A stretch of 46,551 nucleotides of DNA from an uncultured Mycoplasmatota bacterium (GCA_900543825.1 UQSR01000009.1:1-46551); one strand, 5' to 3'; counted from the stretch's first letter, positions 33,999 through 42,802 are shown. Made by a program: numbers and translations. The notes: generated from the sequence alone by a model not told the origin.

Positions 33999-35573
33999 AT
34001 GAACCAGTTGTTTGAAGAATATAATACTTATAAAGAATTAATAAGTATGAAAGAAAAACTAAATAAAGAATTATTAAAGTTAAGTGGTACAAGAGATGAA
34101 ACAAGTATAAAACAAATAAATACAATTGCTAAAGAATTAAGCCAAGTAAATGAAAAAATAGCCCAATATAATATCGATTCACTAACAAAAATAAGTAGTT
34201 ACTTTAGTTGTAAAGATTCTTTTGATAAAGTATGCAAAGACATAAAAGCAATAGAAGAACTATCAAAAGAATCAACAAAAGAAAAAGAAATAATTCCTTC
34301 TGCTGAAGGAAGAAATAAAAAAATAGATAAAGAATTATCAGAAGAGTATAAATCATTAGTGGAATATAAGAAAAAACTACAATCAAACTTCAGTAAATAC
34401 TATAATGATATAAAAAATATAACAACAGTAGTAAATAATACTCAAACAAAAGAAAAAATATCACCTGTCCAAGCGCAAGTAGAGTATGTACTGCCAAAGA
34501 TAAAAGGATATGAAGATTTAACAATTGATGAAAAAATAAAAGAAACAAAAGATAGATTAGAGAGAATATTCGCTACAAGTCTACTACCAAATCAAGGTAA
34601 AAAAATAATTGTAACTTATAATGGTGATAAAAAAACAATACCAAGAAAGTATCAAGGATACTTTAATGAAACAATGAAAGAATTAAGACTATTAGAAAGA
34701 AATAAAACAAACAATTTAACATCACCAAGTCAAACAAATGAACCACAACTAGTGGCAAAACCAATTATACAATATACAGTAGATCCAAAAACATTATCAT
34801 CCGGTATTACTTCTTCACCGCAACCACTAACAGGAGCAGTTGGAAATGAAAATATATATCAAGATATATTTAATTACAAAAAATACACTCCAAAAGAGTT
34901 TGCCTCTTCAGAAGACCAAAAATTATTTGACGAATTATTTAAAAAATGTCCTGAAGAGAAAAAAGAAGAAATATATGATAAATTATTTTCTAAAGAAGCT
35001 ATTGCTAGAAGAAATCAACTAGTAAGTAGTTTAACTAAACAAATAGAACTCGAACCAACATTTAGACAAACAGTAACTATAGCAAAATCGTATATTACTA
35101 CAGTATCAAAAAAATTAGTAGATAAAGTAAAAAGTATAGGACTAAATATAAAAAATAAGAGTGAAAAAATAAAAGAACAAGCAAGTGATATAAAATATGA
35201 AGTTATAAACAGAACCATTAGATTTAAAGAAAATACTTGTCAAAAAGTAAATGAAACTAAAAATAAGATATGCGATATATCTAAAGAAAATGCTAGAAAT
35301 CTCCAATTTGCTTTTGCTGAAATAAAAGAAGAAATGCAAAAACGACAAGAAAAAAGAAAATATACCAAAGATGATTTATTTGAAATAATAGCAAAATTAC
35401 AAGAAGAAAATAGACTTAAAGAAAGAGAAATAAATCTATACAAGGCAAAAATAAAAGTATTAGAGCAAAATAGTCGTGGAGGCTATGTAGCTACCAGTAT
35501 TATAACAATTATAGGGATACTAATATTATCAGGAACAATATTTACTATAATTGGAAGATTATTAAATCATTAG
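33999..35573 (+). CDS. Large coiled-coil protein with C-terminal membrane anchor
   Basis: The protein of 524 residues has no recognisable domain. It is rich in Lys and Glu, with predicted coiled coil at about 1-60, 100-135 and 370-490 (for example LFEIIAKLQEENRLKEREINLYK), and one hydrophobic stretch near the C-terminus (ATSIITIIGILILSGTIFTI) that can act as a tail anchor, with most of the protein cytoplasmic. GGGAGTGAGG precedes the start eight bases after phosphoketolase. Two DUF1292 genes follow closely. Function unknown; a structural or envelope role is a guess. Confidence 0.75.
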   Translation: MNQLFEEYNTYKELISMKEKLNKELLKLSGTRDETSIKQINTIAKELSQVNEKIAQYNIDSLTKISSYFSCKDSFDKVCKDIKAIEELSKESTKEKEIIPSAEGRNKKIDKELSEEYKSLVEYKKKLQSNFSKYYNDIKNITTVVNNTQTKEKISPVQAQVEYVLPKIKGYEDLTIDEKIKETKDRLERIFATSLLPNQGKKIIVTYNGDKKTIPRKYQGYFNETMKELRLLERNKTNNLTSPSQTNEPQLVAKPIIQYTVDPKTLSSGITSSPQPLTGAVGNENIYQDIFNYKKYTPKEFASSEDQKLFDELFKKCPEEKKEEIYDKLFSKEAIARRNQLVSSLTKQIELEPTFRQTVTIAKSYITTVSKKLVDKVKSIGLNIKNKSEKIKEQASDIKYEVINRTIRFKENTCQKVNETKNKICDISKENARNLQFAFAEIKEEMQKRQEKRKYTKDDLFEIIAKLQEENRLKEREINLYKAKIKVLEQNSRGGYVATSIITIIGILILSGTIFTIIGRLLNH

Positions 35574-35582
35574 GAGAAAAAT

Positions 35583-35846
35583 ATGGAATTTAATATTATA
35601 AACGAAGAAAGTAAATTTAAATTAGGAAATATCTTATCAGTATTTAAAATTCCTGAAAGTGAAAAAGAAATAGTTTTATTTTCATTAGAAGGATTTGAAG
35701 ATAATGATGAGTCAAACCTTCAAGTTGCATATATTAATACAGATAGCAATGGCTATGATTATATAGAAGAAATAAATGATGATAAAATATTGAAGAAAGC
35801 AATGCTAGCAGTAAAAGATATAATGGAAGTGATAAATAATGGATAA
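35583..35846 (+). CDS. DUF1292-like protein A
   Basis: The protein of 87 residues opens EFNIINEESKFKLGNILSVFKI and continues IVLFSLEGFEDNDESNLQVAYINTDSNGYDYIEEI, the DUF1292 strand order, and ends in a helix. It is strongly acidic. Its end overlaps the next gene by eight bases; the two paralogues are probably translated together. Function unknown. Confidence 0.75.
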   Translation: MEFNIINEESKFKLGNILSVFKIPESEKEIVLFSLEGFEDNDESNLQVAYINTDSNGYDYIEEINDDKILKKAMLAVKDIMEVINNG

Positions 35847-36090
35847 TAAATTTAAAGTAATAGATGAAAATAATAACGAACTAGAAGCAGAAATAATAAC
35901 TGTATTTGACTATAAAGAAAAAGAATATGTTATATATGCAATAAATAAAGATGAAGAAAATGCAGATATATGTGTATCATTATTAGAAAAAGATAGTAAT
36001 AACTATCCAATATTCAAAGATATAAATGATTCAAAAGAAAAAGAAGAAATAGATAAAGTAGTAAAAGAAATAATAGAACAAATAAAATAA
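35839..36090 (+). CDS. DUF1292-like protein B
   Basis: The protein of 83 residues repeats the pattern of protein A: FKVIDENNNELEAEIITVFDYKEKEYVIYAI, then VSLLEKDSNNYPIFKDI and a closing helix. The same doublet of tandem DUF1292 genes occurs in related gut Firmicutes, to my memory. Its stop lies inside the terminator stem at 36086-36112. Confidence 0.75.
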   Translation: MDNKFKVIDENNNELEAEIITVFDYKEKEYVIYAINKDEENADICVSLLEKDSNNYPIFKDINDSKEKEEIDKVVKEIIEQIK

Positions 36091-36112
36091 GTGACATTGT
36101 CACTTATTTTAT
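36086..36112. terminator. Bidirectional terminator with ten-pair stem
   Basis: AATAAGTGAC, loop ATT, GTCACTTATT, then TTATT; reverse direction also ends in T-rich sequence. It serves convergent DUF1292 and pseudouridine-synthase genes. Confidence 0.75.
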
Positions 36113-36937
36113 TATACTATTAAATTCCTTAGGAATATTACTATTAAATACCATTAATTCTTTAGTAATAGGATTAATAATTTCTAATCTATTAGCATGA
36201 AGACAAAGCCTATCAATAGGATTAATTTTACATTTATATCTATAATCCCCTAAAATAGGATGCCCAATATCTGCCATATGACATCTAATCTGATTTCTTC
36301 TGCCAGTAGATATAAGAATTTTAAGCATACTATATTTACTATTACCACCAATTTTCTCATAATCCGTTATAGCAAATAGACCATCTTTATTTTTAGAAGA
36401 ATAAACAAGTAAAGTTTTAGTTTGTTTCAAATAAGATTCAATATGTCCTTTATTAGCAGTTATTCCATCCACAATAGCGGTATATTCTCTTATTTTAGCC
36501 AAATCATTCCAATTATCCTGATATAACTTCTGTACCCTTTGACTTTTAGCAAACATAATAATACCAGAAGTATCAAAATCCAATCTGTGGATAATAAATA
36601 CTTTTTTATGCTCTTTCTTCAAATAATCAGATACCATTCTATATAAAGTATTAACTTTTTCATTCTTATTAGATATAGTAAGAATTTTACTAGGCTTATC
36701 AATAACTATAATATCATTATCCTCATATATAATATTAATATTATTATTAGCTTTCTTTTTATTAATCTCTACAACATCACCATCACACAATACATAATTA
36801 TATTTAGTAACTATTTTACCATTAACAAAAACAACTTCATTTTTTAAAAGAGATTTAATATTATTTTTAGATTTACCATCAATATTATTTCTTAAATAAT
36901 CAAATAATAAATAATTCCCATTAACAAAATACTTCAT
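36104..36937 (-). CDS. RluA-family RNA pseudouridine synthase
   Basis: The protein of 277 residues has an N-terminal S4-like RNA-binding part (LRNNIDGKSKNNIKSLLKNEVVFVNGKIV) and the catalytic motif VFIIHRLDFDTSGIIMFAKS (H-R-L-D-x-D-T-S-G with catalytic Asp). TGRRNQIRCHMADIGHPILGD is the conserved second motif. It converts specific uridines of rRNA or tRNA to pseudouridine; the target cannot be assigned. Confidence 0.93.
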   Translation of the reverse strand: MKYFVNGNYLLFDYLRNNIDGKSKNNIKSLLKNEVVFVNGKIVTKYNYVLCDGDVVEINKKKANNNINIIYEDNDIIVIDKPSKILTISNKNEKVNTLYRMVSDYLKKEHKKVFIIHRLDFDTSGIIMFAKSQRVQKLYQDNWNDLAKIREYTAIVDGITANKGHIESYLKQTKTLLVYSSKNKDGLFAITDYEKIGGNSKYSMLKILISTGRRNQIRCHMADIGHPILGDYRYKCKINPIDRLCLHANRLEIINPITKELMVFNSNIPKEFNSIIK

Positions 36938-36984
36938 ACTTCCTCCTGATAATATTATATAATATAACTTAAAATAAAAAAAGA

Positions 36985-37425
36985 CTAAATAACTTTTGTA
37001 AGTGTAAGTTTTTTATTCTTAGTATTAACAATACTATTAAATATACGTGCTTTTTCAATATCTTTATCATTATTTAAATTAACAAAAAGAGAAAAATTAT
37101 TATTTTTAATAACCTGAACTCCATTATTGATTGAAGCATACATAATATCATGTTTATCTTTAAAATCATTTCTAATAGCATCAATAAGTTCAGAAGCATC
37201 ATCAGAAGCAAGTACTATACCATTTTTATAACATATAGAATTATTTTCTCCTTTAAAATAATTCTTTTCAATAATTATATTTATACCATCTAAATAGTTA
37301 TTTAAAGTATCTTTAGTAACAATAATTCTATAATCATCACTACTATTAGAAATAAACATTAAATATTCCATAACAGATAAATAACTATTTAAAAAACTAC
37401 TTTTTAATAACTTAATATCTTTCAT
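36985..37425 (-). CDS. Hypothetical protein
   Basis: I start at ATG 37425, nine bases from GAAAGGA; longer in-frame starts are badly spaced. The product of 146 residues is alternating strand and helix (YRIIVTKDTLNNYLDGINIII, DIMYASINNGVQVIKNNNFSLFVNL), cytoplasmic, with no motif I know. It stands alone between two promoters pointing in opposite directions. No function can be given. Confidence 0.65.
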   Translation of the reverse strand: MKDIKLLKSSFLNSYLSVMEYLMFISNSSDDYRIIVTKDTLNNYLDGINIIIEKNYFKGENNSICYKNGIVLASDDASELIDAIRNDFKDKHDIMYASINNGVQVIKNNNFSLFVNLNNDKDIEKARIFNSIVNTKNKKLTLTKVI

Positions 37426-37524
37426 ATACATTATCCTTTCTTTTGCCACGTTTATTAACTTTATCACAAAATAAAAATAAAATCAAGTCCTAAAGTATAT
37501 TATGCCAAAGAATAAAAAATATGA

Positions 37525-37553
37525 TTGCTTTATCATAAAAACTTATGTATAAT
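37525..37553 (+). promoter_or_regulatory. Promoter
   Basis: TTGCTT (37525-37530), 17 bases, TATAAT (37548-37553), just before the GlmU-like gene. Confidence 0.6.
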
Positions 37554-37569
37554 TAACTTAGGTGATAAT

Positions 37570-38208
37570 ATGAATTTAAAAGAAACATTAGCAAAAGACC
37601 TATTTACCAATATAGATTCTTATTGGGAAGTAATACCAAAAATAAAAGATTTTTTTCAGCTATTAAAGCAAAATATAGATGAAAAACATTATACAGAAAT
37701 AAAAGAAAATATATGGATAGGTAAAAATGTAAGTATAGATGAAACAAGTATTATCAAAGGACCATGTATCATAGATGATAATACTATAATAGGACCATAT
37801 GCTTATTTAAGAGAAAATACCATAATAGGACAAAATTGTCATATTGGGCACGCTGTAGAAATCAAAAACAGTATAATATTTAATAATTGTCAAATATCCC
37901 ATTTTAATTATGTAGGAGATTCCATCATTGGAAACAATAGCCATTTAGCAGCAGGAGTAATAATAAGTAATTTAAAAAACGATGGTACAAATATCAAAAT
38001 AAATAATATCGAAATTTCTCTTCGTAAATTAGGGGCCATAATTCATGACCATGTCGAAGTGGGATGCAATAGCGTTATTTATCCAGGAACTATAATTTAT
38101 TCAAATGCAAGTATATATCCACTTACAAGAGTAAGAGGCGTAATAGCAGCAAATACTATTGTAAAAGATGAAAAAACAATAGTAGAAAGAATTAATAATA
38201 AGGACTAA
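37570..38208 (+). CDS. GlmU-like left-handed beta-helix protein
   Basis: ATG 37570 follows TAGGTGATA. The protein of 212 residues is composed of hexapeptide repeats (SIDETSIIKGPCIIDDNTIIGPYAYL, NTIIGQNCHIGHAVEIKNSI and so on), the fold of acyltransferases. The sequence resembles the C-terminal half of GlmU (DP-N-acetylglucosamine diphosphorylase/acetyltransferase) with no nucleotidyltransferase domain. It may acetylate a sugar phosphate, but the acetyl-acceptor residues cannot be verified. Confidence 0.75.
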   Translation: MNLKETLAKDLFTNIDSYWEVIPKIKDFFQLLKQNIDEKHYTEIKENIWIGKNVSIDETSIIKGPCIIDDNTIIGPYAYLRENTIIGQNCHIGHAVEIKNSIIFNNCQISHFNYVGDSIIGNNSHLAAGVIISNLKNDGTNIKINNIEISLRKLGAIIHDHVEVGCNSVIYPGTIIYSNASIYPLTRVRGVIAANTIVKDEKTIVERINNKD

Positions 38209-38224
38209 ACCAGTCCTTATTTTC
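38197..38224 (+). terminator. Terminator
   Basis: AATAAGGACT pairs with AGTCCTTATT and is followed by TTC; it contains the stop codon of the GlmU-like gene and lies 23 bases before dacF. Confidence 0.7.
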
Positions 38225-38246
38225 ATACTATTTTATAGGTGATAGT

Positions 38247-39314
38247 ATGAAAAAAATATTAGTAGTATTTATAAGCATTTTAATTCTTATGCCAGAAGTA
38301 AAATCAAGTACCACTAGTGCATCATCATATATACTAATGGATCAAAATACCGGTAGAGTATTATTATCTAAAGATAAAGATAGTCAAAGACTAATAGCAT
38401 CAATAACTAAGATTATGACTTGTATACTAGCCTTAGAAAGTGGTAAGTCAGAAGATGTAGTAATAGTAGATGATAATGCTACTTCTGCATATGGTTCAGG
38501 TATTTATATAGAAGTAGGGGAAGAAATAAAACTAAAAGATTTATTATATGGTTTAATGCTAAGAAGTGGTAACGATGCTGCCTCTATGATAGCAGCTTAT
38601 GTATCGGGAAGTATAGAAGAATTTGTAAAATTAATGAATAACAAAGCCAAAGAACTAGGTATGAAAAATACTATCTTTTATACCCCTAGTGGTCTTCCAA
38701 CACCACATGGTAATTTATCATCGGTATATGACATGGCCATTCTTACAAAGTATGCCATGCAAAACAAAGAGTATAGAGAAATAGTAAGTACTAAAAAATA
38801 TAAAACAGCAACAAATAAAAAAACCTATATATGGCACAATAAAAATAAATTATTAAAATACGATTATATAACAGGTGGAAAGACCGGATATACCGAAGAA
38901 TCAGGAAGAACACTAGTAAGTACTGCTAATATAGATAACATGAATTTAATAGTGGTAACAATAAGAGATAGTGATGACTGGAATACTCATTTAGAATTAT
39001 ATAATTATGCTAAAGATAACTATATATCATATAAAGTATTAAATAAAAATAAATTCAACCTAATAGGGGATACCTACTATAAAGGAAATACCTTCTATAT
39101 AAAAAACGATGTCTATATACCACTATTAAAAAGTGAAAAAAAATCTCTAATAAGCCATATAAAATTAGAAAAAAAGAAAAAATATAATAGTGGGGACAAA
39201 GTAGGAGTAATAGAAATATATCTAAAAGAAAAACTACTACATGAAGAAGATATCTACATATCAAAAGAAAAAAAGAAAAAAAGAAATAAAATAAAAGCGT
39301 GGTTTAATGATTAA
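38247..39314 (+). CDS. dacF: D-alanyl-D-alanine carboxypeptidase (DacF/PBP5 type)
   Basis: The protein of 355 residues starts with a signal peptide (MKKILVVFISILILMPEVKS) and has the three penicillin-binding motifs: IASITKIMT (S-x-x-K), RSGNDAAS (S-x-N) and GGKTGYTEES (K-T-G). It trims the last D-Ala from wall peptides. The position just before spmA-spmB is that of dacB/dacF in sporulating Bacillota, where it adjusts the spore cortex. It overlaps spmA by eight bases. Confidence 0.95.
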   Translation: MKKILVVFISILILMPEVKSSTTSASSYILMDQNTGRVLLSKDKDSQRLIASITKIMTCILALESGKSEDVVIVDDNATSAYGSGIYIEVGEEIKLKDLLYGLMLRSGNDAASMIAAYVSGSIEEFVKLMNNKAKELGMKNTIFYTPSGLPTPHGNLSSVYDMAILTKYAMQNKEYREIVSTKKYKTATNKKTYIWHNKNKLLKYDYITGGKTGYTEESGRTLVSTANIDNMNLIVVTIRDSDDWNTHLELYNYAKDNYISYKVLNKNKFNLIGDTYYKGNTFYIKNDVYIPLLKSEKKSLISHIKLEKKKKYNSGDKVGVIEIYLKEKLLHEEDIYISKEKKKKRNKIKAWFND

Positions 39315-39888
39315 TTATATATGGGGAGTATTTATAATATTAGGAATAACATACAGTATAATAAATAAAGATCCCAATCTAACAAATAATCTCCTTACTA
39401 GCGGAAAGAATTCTATAGATATGATATTAACAATTCTTCCACTTATGTGTCTTTGGCTTGGAATCACCAAAATAGCGGAAGCTTCATCTCTATTAACTCT
39501 AGTAAGCAAAAAACTATCAAAAGTAGTAAGAATAATATTCCCTGAGATTCCCAAAGATCATCCTGCTATAGGATATATATCCTCAAATATCGTTATGAAT
39601 ATGTTAGGACTAGGAAATGCTGCCACACCATTTGGAATAAAAGCTATGGAAAAATTAAAAGAATTAAATAAAAATAAAGATGTAGCTTCACGTAGTATGA
39701 TAACATTCTTAGTAATAAATACATCTTCTGTAACCATAATTCCCACTACTGTAATAAGTCTAAGATTATTACATGGATCAATGGATGCATCAGAAATAAT
39801 ACCAGTAACTATTCTAACAACATTTATATCAACATTTATAGCCCTAATATTAGATAGAATATTCTACTTAGTATGGAGGAAGACATGA
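39307..39888 (+). CDS. spmA: Spore maturation protein A
   Basis: The protein of 193 residues is membrane-bound with the nucleoside-recognition (gate) domain: LPLMCLWLGITKIAEAS, ISSNIVMNMLGLGNAATPFGIKAME and VINTSSVTIIPTTVISLR. In spore formers SpmA and SpmB are needed for spore core dehydration. It overlaps dacF and spmB (ATGA). Confidence 0.93.
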   Translation: MINYIWGVFIILGITYSIINKDPNLTNNLLTSGKNSIDMILTILPLMCLWLGITKIAEASSLLTLVSKKLSKVVRIIFPEIPKDHPAIGYISSNIVMNMLGLGNAATPFGIKAMEKLKELNKNKDVASRSMITFLVINTSSVTIIPTTVISLRLLHGSMDASEIIPVTILTTFISTFIALILDRIFYLVWRKT

Positions 39889-40397
39889 TAAATATAATAG
39901 TTCCTTTATTAGTAGTAATAATAATAATTTATGGTATTTATAAAAAAGTAGATATCTTTGATACCTTTCTATTAGGAGTAAAAGAAGGATTAAAAGTATC
40001 AATAAATCTATTCCCAACGATATTTGCCATGGTAATAGCTATAACAATGCTAACAAATAGCAATTTAATATTAGATATAAGTAATATATTAGGAGGAGTA
40101 TTAAATAAGATAAAATTTCCTAAAGAAGTATTACCGTTAGCCCTTCTAAAACCAATATCTGGGTCAAGTTCATTAGTAATTCTAAACGATATTCTAGCAA
40201 GATATGGACCAGATAGTTTCATAGGAAGAGTAGCATCAGTAATGCAAGGTTCAACAGATACAACAATTTATATAATAAGTTTATACTTCTCCAGTATCGG
40301 TATAAAGAAAATAAGATACTCCCTTATCGTAGGCCTTTTAGCGGATTTAATAAGCGTCATCTTATCACTATTAATAGTATCAATGTATTTTAATTAA
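39885..40397 (+). CDS. spmB: Spore maturation protein B
   Basis: I start at ATG 39885, after GGAGGAAGAC; it overlaps the spmA stop by four bases. The protein of 170 residues has KVDIFDTFLLGVKEGLKVSINLFPT and ALLKPISGSSSLVILNDILARYGPDSFIGR, typical of SpmB, and several membrane helices. Together with SpmA and DacF it suggests sporulation or an ancestor that sporulated. Confidence 0.93.
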   Translation: MINIIVPLLVVIIIIYGIYKKVDIFDTFLLGVKEGLKVSINLFPTIFAMVIAITMLTNSNLILDISNILGGVLNKIKFPKEVLPLALLKPISGSSSLVILNDILARYGPDSFIGRVASVMQGSTDTTIYIISLYFSSIGIKKIRYSLIVGLLADLISVILSLLIVSMYFN

Positions 40398-40409
40398 AAA
40401 TATAATAAA

Positions 40410-40440
40410 AAGTAGGAATCACTTCCTACTTTAAATTTTA
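40410..40440. terminator. Bidirectional terminator
   Basis: AAAGTAGGAA, loop TCAC, TTCCTACTTT, followed by AAATTTT; it separates spmB from the convergent tRNA-Leu. Confidence 0.75.
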
Positions 40441-40442
40441 AT

Positions 40443-40529
40443 TGGTACCAGCCAAGGGACTTGAACCCTCACACCATCACTGATAGTAGATTTTGAGTCT
40501 ACCGCGTCTACCATTCCGCCAGGCTGGCA
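40443..40529 (-). tRNA. tRNA-Leu, anticodon CAA
   Basis: On the minus strand the gene starts TGCCAGCCTGGCGG and ends GGCTGGTACCA, with the CCA end encoded. The anticodon stem GTAGA/TCTAC encloses CTCAAAA, giving anticodon CAA for UUG codons. The length of 87 bases and long variable arm fit tRNA-Leu. It would be made from the queA side or its own promoter; none is evident within 40 bases. Confidence 0.95.
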
Positions 40530-40570
40530 TTACTACTAAATTATATAATAAATTTAGTAGAAAGTAAATA

Positions 40571-41608
40571 TTATTTTACATTTTTCTTAATAAACATTGC
40601 ATCTCCAAACGAAAAGAAACGATATTTATTATCTACTGCATACTTGTAGGCATCAAGAATAATATCTTTACTAGAAAAAGCTGATACAAGCATAATTAAA
40701 GTAGACTTAGGCAAATGAAAATTAGTAATAAGACCATCTATACCCTTGAATTCATATCCAGGATAAATAAAAATATCTGTCCATCCAGAGCATTCCTTAA
40801 ATTCACCATATTTACTCATAATAGTTTCAAGTGTTCTAGTAGTGGTAGTACCAACAGAAATAATATTTCTTTTATCCTTCTTAGCATCACTAAGAATTTT
40901 AGCACTATTCTTACTCATACTATAAAATTCCGAATGCATCTTATGTTTTGTTACATCCTCTACATTAACAGGCCTAAAAGTACCAAGTCCTACATGTAAC
41001 GTAATATAACATATAATAACACCTTTCTTTTCAATTTTATCTAAAAGTTCCTTCGTAAAATGAAGACCAGCCGTTGGAGCAGCAGCACTACCAATATTTT
41101 TAGCATATACAGTTTGATACATATCATTATCTTCAAGTTTAGTTTTAATATAAGGCGGAAGAGGCATACTACCAAGTTCATCAAGAATTTCATAGAAAAT
41201 ACCATCATAAATAAAATCAAATACTCTAATACCTTCACCATGAACTTCCGTGCATTTAGCTTTAAGTTTCCCTTCCCCAAAAGAAATAACAGTACCAGTT
41301 TTAACCCTTTTAGCGGGTTTAACTAAACATTCCCATCTATCATCACAAATATTCTTAAGTAGTAATAGTTCAATAACTGCTCCCGTATCATCTTTAACAC
41401 CAATAATTCTCGCAGGCAAAACCTTAGTATCATTAAGAACCAAAACATCACCCTTATTTAAATAATTAATAATGTTGTAAAATTTATCATCAATCTTATC
41501 ACCAGTATCCCTATCTAAAACCAACATTCTAGATTCCGCTCTATCTTCTAAAGGAACCTGTGCAATAAGCTCATTAGGTAAGTAATAGTCAAAATCATCA
41601 GTTTTCAT
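40571..41608 (-). CDS. queA: S-adenosylmethionine:tRNA ribosyltransferase-isomerase
   Basis: The protein of 345 residues is complete and opens MKTDDFDYYLPNELIAQVPLEDRAESRMLVL, the QueA signature, with APTAGLHFTKELL and TNFHLPKSTLIMLVSAF later. It builds epoxyqueuosine on tRNA from the SAM ribosyl group. No tgt or other queuosine gene is in the window. Confidence 0.97.
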   Translation of the reverse strand: MKTDDFDYYLPNELIAQVPLEDRAESRMLVLDRDTGDKIDDKFYNIINYLNKGDVLVLNDTKVLPARIIGVKDDTGAVIELLLLKNICDDRWECLVKPAKRVKTGTVISFGEGKLKAKCTEVHGEGIRVFDFIYDGIFYEILDELGSMPLPPYIKTKLEDNDMYQTVYAKNIGSAAAPTAGLHFTKELLDKIEKKGVIICYITLHVGLGTFRPVNVEDVTKHKMHSEFYSMSKNSAKILSDAKKDKRNIISVGTTTTRTLETIMSKYGEFKECSGWTDIFIYPGYEFKGIDGLITNFHLPKSTLIMLVSAFSSKDIILDAYKYAVDNKYRFFSFGDAMFIKKNVK

Positions 41609-41632
41609 ATATCTTTCCTTCTTTCCTTAAGT

Positions 41633-41661
41633 ATTATATAACAAAAATAACATTATAGCAA
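41633..41661 (-). promoter_or_regulatory. queA promoter
   Basis: On the minus strand TTGCTA, 17 bases, TATAAT, 25 bases before the queA start. Confidence 0.65.
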
Positions 41662-41685
41662 TTATAAAAATAAAACATTATCATA

Positions 41686-41714
41686 TTTACAAAATCACAA
41701 AAATATAGTAATAT
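41686..41714 (+). promoter_or_regulatory. Promoter of the ZnuA-like lipoprotein
   Basis: TTTACA (41686-41691), 17 bases, TAATAT (41709-41714). A perfect TATAAT at 41715-41720 lies at a poorer distance (23 bases) from this -35. Confidence 0.5.
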
Positions 41715-41742
41715 TATAATAGAGTAAGAAAGAAGGAATAAA

Positions 41743-42627
41743 GTGAAAAAAAGAATAATATTAATACTAATAATGACTCTTACATTACTATCAGGATGTA
41801 AGTTAAATATAGATACCGATTCAATGAAAGACATAAAAGTATATACTACAATATATCCAATAAGATATTTGATAGATAGTCTATATGGAACAAATAGTAC
41901 CATATATAGTATATATCCATCAGGTGTAGAACCAAAAGACTTTCAAATATCAGATAAAAAATTAGAAGAATACTCTCAAGCAGACTTATTTGTATTCAAT
42001 AGTTTAGATAAAGAAAGAGATTACGCTGTAAAAATGATAAATAAAAATAAGAAATTAAAAATAATAGATGTATCAATGGGGATGACATATGATAATGACG
42101 TTGCAGAATTATGGTTAAACCCATATAACTATTTAATGATGGCTCAGAACACCAAGAATGGATTATTAGAATATATATCAAATCCATATCTAATTACAAA
42201 TGATGAAGGAACAGGTGTAGAAGATAAATATGAGGCATTAAAATATGATTTATCACGTTTAGATGCAGATATTAAGGAAACAATATCATTATCCTCATAT
42301 GATACAATAGTAGTAGACAATGATGTATTTAACTTTTTATCTAAATACAATTTAAATGTTATATCATTAGAAGAAGATGACAAACTAACAGATATAAAAA
42401 TAAATGAAGTAAAAAAACTAATAAATGAAGGCAAGATAAAATATATATATTCATCAAAAACAGAAACAAATAATACTTGTAAAAAGTTAATAGAAGACTA
42501 TGGAGTAGAGTTAGTAACCTTTAATACAATGGAAACAGTAGATGGGGGGATAACCAATTCCAATGAAAACTATGTAACAGTGATGAACAACAATTTAGAA
42601 CTATTAAATAAAGAATTATATAAATAA
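41743..42627 (+). CDS. ZnuA-like metal-binding lipoprotein with altered ligands
   Basis: The GTG start follows AAGGAATAAA. The product of 294 residues has a lipoprotein signal (LLSGC, Cys19) and resembles zinc/manganese ABC substrate-binding proteins (VYTTIYPIRYLIDSLYG, IYPSGVEPKDFQ, AELWLNPYNYLMMAQN). In the family the E-P-H and the D-P-H His residues bind the metal; here they read E-P-K (K65) and E-L-W, so the metal site is missing. No permease or ATPase gene is next to it. It may bind something else, or be an orphan sensor. Confidence is high for the fold and low for the substrate. Confidence 0.78.
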   Translation: MKKRIILILIMTLTLLSGCKLNIDTDSMKDIKVYTTIYPIRYLIDSLYGTNSTIYSIYPSGVEPKDFQISDKKLEEYSQADLFVFNSLDKERDYAVKMINKNKKLKIIDVSMGMTYDNDVAELWLNPYNYLMMAQNTKNGLLEYISNPYLITNDEGTGVEDKYEALKYDLSRLDADIKETISLSSYDTIVVDNDVFNFLSKYNLNVISLEEDDKLTDIKINEVKKLINEGKIKYIYSSKTETNNTCKKLIEDYGVELVTFNTMETVDGGITNSNENYVTVMNNNLELLNKELYK

Positions 42628-42641
42628 ATTTTAAAAAAGAC

Positions 42642-42670
42642 TTGTCAAAGTAAAAAAAATGTAATATAAT
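42642..42670 (+). promoter_or_regulatory. tRNA-Met promoter
   Basis: TTGTCA (42642-42647), 17 bases, TATAAT (42665-42670), 14 bases before the tRNA. Confidence 0.7.
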
Positions 42671-42684
42671 TATATTGCATTTAC

Positions 42685-42761
42685 GGCGAGATAGCTCAGT
42701 TGGCTAGAGCATTCGGTTCATACCCGAAGGGTCGAGGGTTCGAATCCCCCCGTCGCTACCA
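42685..42761 (+). tRNA. tRNA-Met, anticodon CAT
   Basis: 77 bases with CCA encoded. D arm GCTC...GAGC, anticodon arm TTCGG-TTCATAC-CCGAA (anticodon CAT), T loop TTCGAAT. Acceptor positions 6-67 (G-G) and 7-66 (A-C) and T-stem pair 50-64 (A-C) do not pair, which is unusual. It looks like an elongator tRNA-Met by overall similarity; tRNA-Ile with modified C34 cannot be excluded from the sequence alone. Confidence 0.88.
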
Positions 42762-42802
42762 TTTGCGAACTTGTTCGAATTATTCGAACTTTTCATAAAT
42801 TG

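Noticed and set aside
40715..41465. Plus-strand frames inside queA
   Set aside because: Antisense to a well-conserved gene with no start signals.
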